From positions 1 to 7,305 of the forward strand of contig CALHST010000165.1 in NCBI GenBank assembly GCA_938038825.1: a stretch of 7,305 nt of DNA, given 5' to 3'. Each line of letters starts with the position of its first letter. The stretch's first letter is position 1. Positions 4,628-7,305 of this stretch are shown here, piece after piece. The translations under genes and the position numbers were made by a program. This DNA comes from an uncultured Paracoccaceae bacterium. Lineage in GTDB: Bacteria > Pseudomonadota > Alphaproteobacteria > Rhodobacterales > Rhodobacteraceae. The notes under the pieces are model-generated. The model saw nothing but the letters and a program-made list of their open reading frames with translations. It was not told the DNA's origin and ran no database searches.

Positions 4628-6931
4628 TCAGTGCAGCTGACGGTGCACAGTTTCTGCCAAATCTGTCAAAGAAAATGGTTTGGGCAGAAAAACCGAGTTT
4701 GGAATGCGCGACTGCGTTTCGTCAAAGCTATCCTCGGCGTAGCCCGACACAAAGACCACGCGTGTATCTGGCCGCGCTTTTAGGGCTTGTTTCACCCATG
4801 ATGGACCATCCATGCCCGGCATCACAACGTCGGTAACAAAAACATCGATGTTCAGGGAATCATCGGTGAGCGTTTCCAACGCGGCTTCGGCGCTGTCCGC
4901 TTCCAAAACCGTATATCCACGCATGCGCAGTGCACGGCTGGCAAATGCCCGTACTGGCGCCTCGTCTTCGACCAGCAAGATCACGCCTTCGCCATGCGCT
5001 GGGGGAACCCGGGCTACAGTGGTGTGTTCAACAGGTTCAATGGCTTCGTCACGTTTTTCTTGCGCTGGAAGATACAACGTAAAGGTCGTGCCTTGCCCCA
5101 ACACACTGTCAACAAAGATAAAGCCGCCTGTCTGTTTCACGATTCCGTAAGCTGTCGACAATCCAAGTCCGGTGCCTTCGTCTGTGCGTTTTGTCGTGTA
5201 AAATGGCTCAAACACTTTCTGCAGCTTGTCTGATGGGATCCCGACACCTTGATCTGACACGGTCACACAAACATAGGTTCCCGCAGGTACAGTGGCATTG
5301 TCGCGCACCTCTGGTTCGGTCAAGTTTGCAAACTCGCAGACAACGCGAATTTCGCCACCCTCAGGCATCGCATCACGTGCGTTCACCACAAGATTCATCA
5401 ACACCTGTTCCAACTGGCGCTTGTCCGCACGGATTGCAGGCAACACTGGGTCGTAACTTGTTTGCAGGGACACGCGTTCACCAACCAAACGGTTTAGCAA
5501 ATGCGTCAGATCCGCCAAGGTTTCGCGCATATCAATTGTTTTAGGGCGCAAGGTCTGTTTGCGAGAAAACGCCAAAAGCTGGCTAACCAAAGCGGCAGCC
5601 CGATTGGCATTTTGGTTGATTTGCACGAGGTCGGCGTAATCTGGATCCCCTTGATCATGGCGCAACAAAAGTAAGTCACAATGCCCCGAAATCGCGGTTA
5701 GAAGATTGTTAAAATCATGCGCAACCCCGCCCGCAAGTTGACCAATCGCCTGCATTTTCTGGCTCTGCACAAACTGTGCTTCCAGAGTTTTCAGTTCTGT
5801 CGCGTCGTTCAATATCGCGATCAGCCCACGCCCATCTTTGGTCTCAACCGGGCTAAGCGTTACCTGAACAAACACCTCCTTGTCGGCGCGTCGCAACCTC
5901 AAAAACTCTGAATTTTGCCCGGCGCGGCCCTCTAACGTTTCGCCCAGCCAGTCGCGAATAGAGCGGCCCAAGCCTTCCATCAACTCGGACAAGATGATCC
6001 CTTCGCGCAGATCATCCCCGATTAGTTGACGCGCAGATTCATTGAACGTCAGAACGTCGCCGTCAGGCGTGACCCGCAACAGCGGAACAGGCAATTCGTC
6101 AATGGATTGCCAACCTGCCGCTTCTGTCGGCGTTTCCGTTGGCAACAGATACAGCGCCCGTCGACCAGCACCTGCGTCCAATTCACAGGGCAAAACCATG
6201 ACAGGTCCATTTTCCGAGTGGACCTCTGCTGTTTGGCCACTTTTCAACGGCAAATTGTCGAAGATCACGTCAAGCTTTTTGACGCGTTGCCCAATCAACT
6301 GACGCGCAGGTTCATTCATCGACAACACAGAATCGCTGCGTCCCAGCATCAACATCGGCAAGATGGGCGAAGATCCCCGCGCTCCTCTGGTCGTTTCCTT
6401 GATGTCTTCAAGACGCCAAACCAAATGGTCATTGCCCATCTTATGTACGGACAAGCGGACATGGCCTTTACGGGTCACAATTTCTTCACGTGCCGCACCT
6501 GAAGCATCCACAGCAGTGCGCAGCCGTGTCATGATTGGCGCTGGGTTGGCAAAGGTTTGCTTCAACGTTGCCCCCAATGTGTCACTGATTGTACCACCAC
6601 AGCGGATGCGGGCCGATTTATTGCTGAACAAAACTGCGCCTTCGCGGTCCGTGATAAAGCTGGGTATGATGTCATCCGCGATAAAGTTCGACATCGCGCC
6701 GGCTTTGTATTTCGCCTGATTGTCTTCACGCCACCAAAGCACATTAAATAACCCAAGCAAGACCATCACAACAGTCGATGCCGCCACAATCGCGATCTGC
6801 GGCGCCCCTTGCGGTGCCAGCGCGGCCATGACCACCAACAGGGCTGCTGCCAAATACAGACTACGTTTTTGCCCTTTTGCGCGTCGGGCAATTTCAATGA
6901 GCAGGGAATCCTGGCGAAATGACGGGGTCAT
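4628..6931 (-). CDS. cckA: CckA, hybrid sensor histidine kinase/phosphatase of the CtrA relay
   Basis: Inner-membrane hybrid histidine kinase. CckA autophosphorylates, passes phosphate to its own receiver, then through ChpT to CtrA (and CpdR), controlling cell cycle, motility and, in Rhodobacteraceae, gene transfer agents. In this 767 aa protein, two hydrophobic segments (about 25-39 and 45-66) anchor the N-terminus. Residues 80-380 hold PAS-like sensor units. HisKA has the phosphoacceptor His405 in GGVAHDFNNLLTAISGH, typical of CckA. The ATPase domain has N-box Asn517 (NLVVNARDAM), DQGVGI (560-565) and GTGLGLS (586-592). The C-terminal receiver has VEDE (654-657), phosphoacceptor Asp701 (VTDVVMPGMDG), Ser729 and Lys751 (LPKPF). 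All catalytic residues are present. The start is ATG 6929-6931 with AAGGA about 6 nt upstream. A CtrA-type box about 50 bp upstream suggests feedback control. It lies above recA on the same strand, with no clear terminator between them. Orthology is inferred from the H-box and receiver signatures plus domain order. Confidence 0.93.
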   Translation of the reverse strand: MTPSFRQDSLLIEIARRAKGQKRSLYLAAALLVVMAALAPQGAPQIAIVAASTVVMVLLGLFNVLWWREDNQAKYKAGAMSNFIADDIIPSFITDREGAVLFSNKSARIRCGGTISDTLGATLKQTFANPAPIMTRLRTAVDASGAAREEIVTRKGHVRLSVHKMGNDHLVWRLEDIKETTRGARGSSPILPMLMLGRSDSVLSMNEPARQLIGQRVKKLDVIFDNLPLKSGQTAEVHSENGPVMVLPCELDAGAGRRALYLLPTETPTEAAGWQSIDELPVPLLRVTPDGDVLTFNESARQLIGDDLREGIILSELMEGLGRSIRDWLGETLEGRAGQNSEFLRLRRADKEVFVQVTLSPVETKDGRGLIAILNDATELKTLEAQFVQSQKMQAIGQLAGGVAHDFNNLLTAISGHCDLLLLRHDQGDPDYADLVQINQNANRAAALVSQLLAFSRKQTLRPKTIDMRETLADLTHLLNRLVGERVSLQTSYDPVLPAIRADKRQLEQVLMNLVVNARDAMPEGGEIRVVCEFANLTEPEVRDNATVPAGTYVCVTVSDQGVGIPSDKLQKVFEPFYTTKRTDEGTGLGLSTAYGIVKQTGGFIFVDSVLGQGTTFTLYLPAQEKRDEAIEPVEHTTVARVPPAHGEGVILLVEDEAPVRAFASRALRMRGYTVLEADSAEAALETLTDDSLNIDVFVTDVVMPGMDGPSWVKQALKARPDTRVVFVSGYAEDSFDETQSRIPNSVFLPKPFSLTDLAETVHRQLH

Positions 6932-6973
6932 GCCTGTCCTTAATAGAATGATTCGTTAGCGCGCATTACGCGG

Positions 6974-6979
6974 GTTATA
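6974..6979 (-). promoter_or_regulatory. -10-like element of proposed cckA promoter
   Basis: The minus strand reads TATAAC, a good -10 hexamer, 2 bp downstream of the CtrA-type box. The sequence 17 bp upstream (AAATGG) is a poor -35. That is typical of promoters needing an activator in the -35 region. The start point would be near 6967, with a leader of about 35 nt. Another possible -10 (TATAAG, 7018-7023) lies farther upstream. Confidence 0.4.
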
Positions 6980-6981
6980 AG

Positions 6982-6996
6982 TTAATGACCGATTAA
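6982..6996. promoter_or_regulatory. CtrA binding box upstream of cckA
   Basis: The + strand reads TTAATGACCGATTAACCAT. TTAA (6982-6985), seven bases, then TTAA (6993-6996) exactly matches the CtrA consensus TTAA-N7-TTAA, and the second half extends to the TTAACCAT form. It is 51 bp upstream of the cckA ATG and adjoins a -10-like TATAAC. Since CckA ultimately controls CtrA phosphorylation, the site implies autoregulation. The sequence match is direct, and binding is inferred. Confidence 0.65.
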
Positions 6997-7022
6997 CCAT
7001 TTGGCGCTGCGTGAAATCTTAT

Positions 7023-7059
7023 ACGATCTTGGGTTGAAAGTCGAACCCGTCAGGATCGT
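7023..7059. repeat. Imperfect hairpin overlapping the rsmB-like stop codon
   Basis: ACGATC (7023-7028) pairs with GATCGT (7054-7059), and inside it GGGTT (7031-7035) pairs with AACCC (7044-7048) around an 8-nt loop, with an asymmetric internal bulge. No T-run follows on the minus strand. It could be a weak transcript-end structure for the methyltransferase gene, or incidental to regulatory half-sites described under findings. Confidence 0.3.
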
Positions 7060-7305
7060 TTCAACTGCGCAACGAAAAACCCGTCGCCATCATCTGTGAT
7101 GGGCCAGCTTTGCGAAGCCAACATTTCCCAATCAGGGCGACGTTTCAGAAATGCGTTTATTTGAAGGGCATTCTCGGATTCGAAAATTGAACATGTTGCA
7201 TAGGCTAAGGTACCATTTGGCGCCACCAAACGATGCGCGTCTTCCAGAATGGTCTTTTGAACAGCCGTCAGTTCGTCCAGGTTTTCTCTGGAAAACTGCC
7301 ATTTG
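7050..7305 (-). CDS. RsmB/NOP-type rRNA (cytosine-C5) methyltransferase, C-terminal fragment
   Basis: The frame is open from the right edge of the window (first full codon at 7302-7304) to TGA at 7050-7052, 84 residues. The gene's beginning lies outside. The fragment starts KWQFSRENLDELTAVQKTIL, a usual stretch of the RsmB/Sun/Nop2 SAM-dependent RNA methyltransferases. It then has LVAPNGTLAYATCSIFESEN, where the TCS motif VI cysteine is the catalytic nucleophile in RsmB (16S rRNA m5C967 in E. coli), and ends with GDGFFVAQLKRS, the standard family C-terminus. The protein acts in the cytosol on rRNA. It is read in the same direction as cckA, 118 bp upstream of it. The family call is firm. Whether it is the true RsmB orthologue or another m5C paralogue cannot be told from the C-terminus alone, so no symbol is given. 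Confidence 0.86.
   Translation of the reverse strand, partial: KWQFSRENLDELTAVQKTILEDAHRLVAPNGTLAYATCSIFESENALQINAFLKRRPDWEMLASQSWPITDDGDGFFVAQLKRS

Noticed and set aside
6026..6502. 158-codon + strand open frame opposite cckA
   Set aside because: It is antisense to the CckA sensor region, with low-complexity Arg/Gln-rich composition and no family resemblance.
6906..6954. Two GANTC (CcrM-type) sites near the cckA start (6906-6910 and 6950-6954)
   Set aside because: GANTC sites are scattered elsewhere in the window, including inside genes. Without conservation or methylation data their position near cckA is not informative.
1..7305. Search for CRISPR, tRNA/rRNA, insertion sequences, toxin-antitoxin or phage genes
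   Set aside because: No regular repeat arrays, cloverleaf-like segments, transposase motifs or foreign-looking genes were seen. The window is about 90% occupied by conserved core genes.

Overview
The window looks like a stretch of core chromosome from an alphaproteobacterium of the Rhodobacteraceae (Roseobacter-type). The support is the gene set and order (cckA, recA, alaS on one strand), the alphaproteobacterial form of the LexA box (GTTC-N7-GTTC) at recA, a CtrA-type box (TTAA-N7-TTAA) in front of cckA, and moderate GC with housekeeping-type codon use throughout. The lineage is inferred from gene content and protein style, not from a database match.

Layout: the left edge holds the last 50 codons of typA/bipA on the + strand. 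It converges on a minus-strand cluster, with two tandem perfect hairpins between them (161-207). Read in the direction of transcription from the right edge, the minus-strand genes are: the C-terminal end of an RsmB/NOP-type rRNA m5C methyltransferase, running off the window; cckA (hybrid histidine kinase, 767 aa); recA (359 aa from the start chosen here); alaS (884 aa); and a small DUF1330 gene (95 aa). The DUF1330 ribosome binding site lies inside the last codons of alaS.

Functionally, the segment joins cell-cycle and developmental phosphosignalling (CckA, top of the CckA-ChpT-CtrA relay), DNA repair and the SOS response (RecA) and translation (AlaRS, rRNA methylation, the TypA GTPase). The most informative non-coding DNA lies in front of recA and cckA. 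The recA promoter has a -10 hexamer directly abutting a perfect LexA box. The cckA upstream region has a perfect TTAA-N7-TTAA box next to a -10-like element and, further upstream, a one-mismatch LexA-like box. These suggest that cckA may receive both CtrA feedback and SOS input, which would fit the LexA-cckA link described in Rhodobacter capsulatus.

I found no mobile element, CRISPR array, tRNA or rRNA gene, and no sign of a wholly new system. The points worth checking are regulatory.
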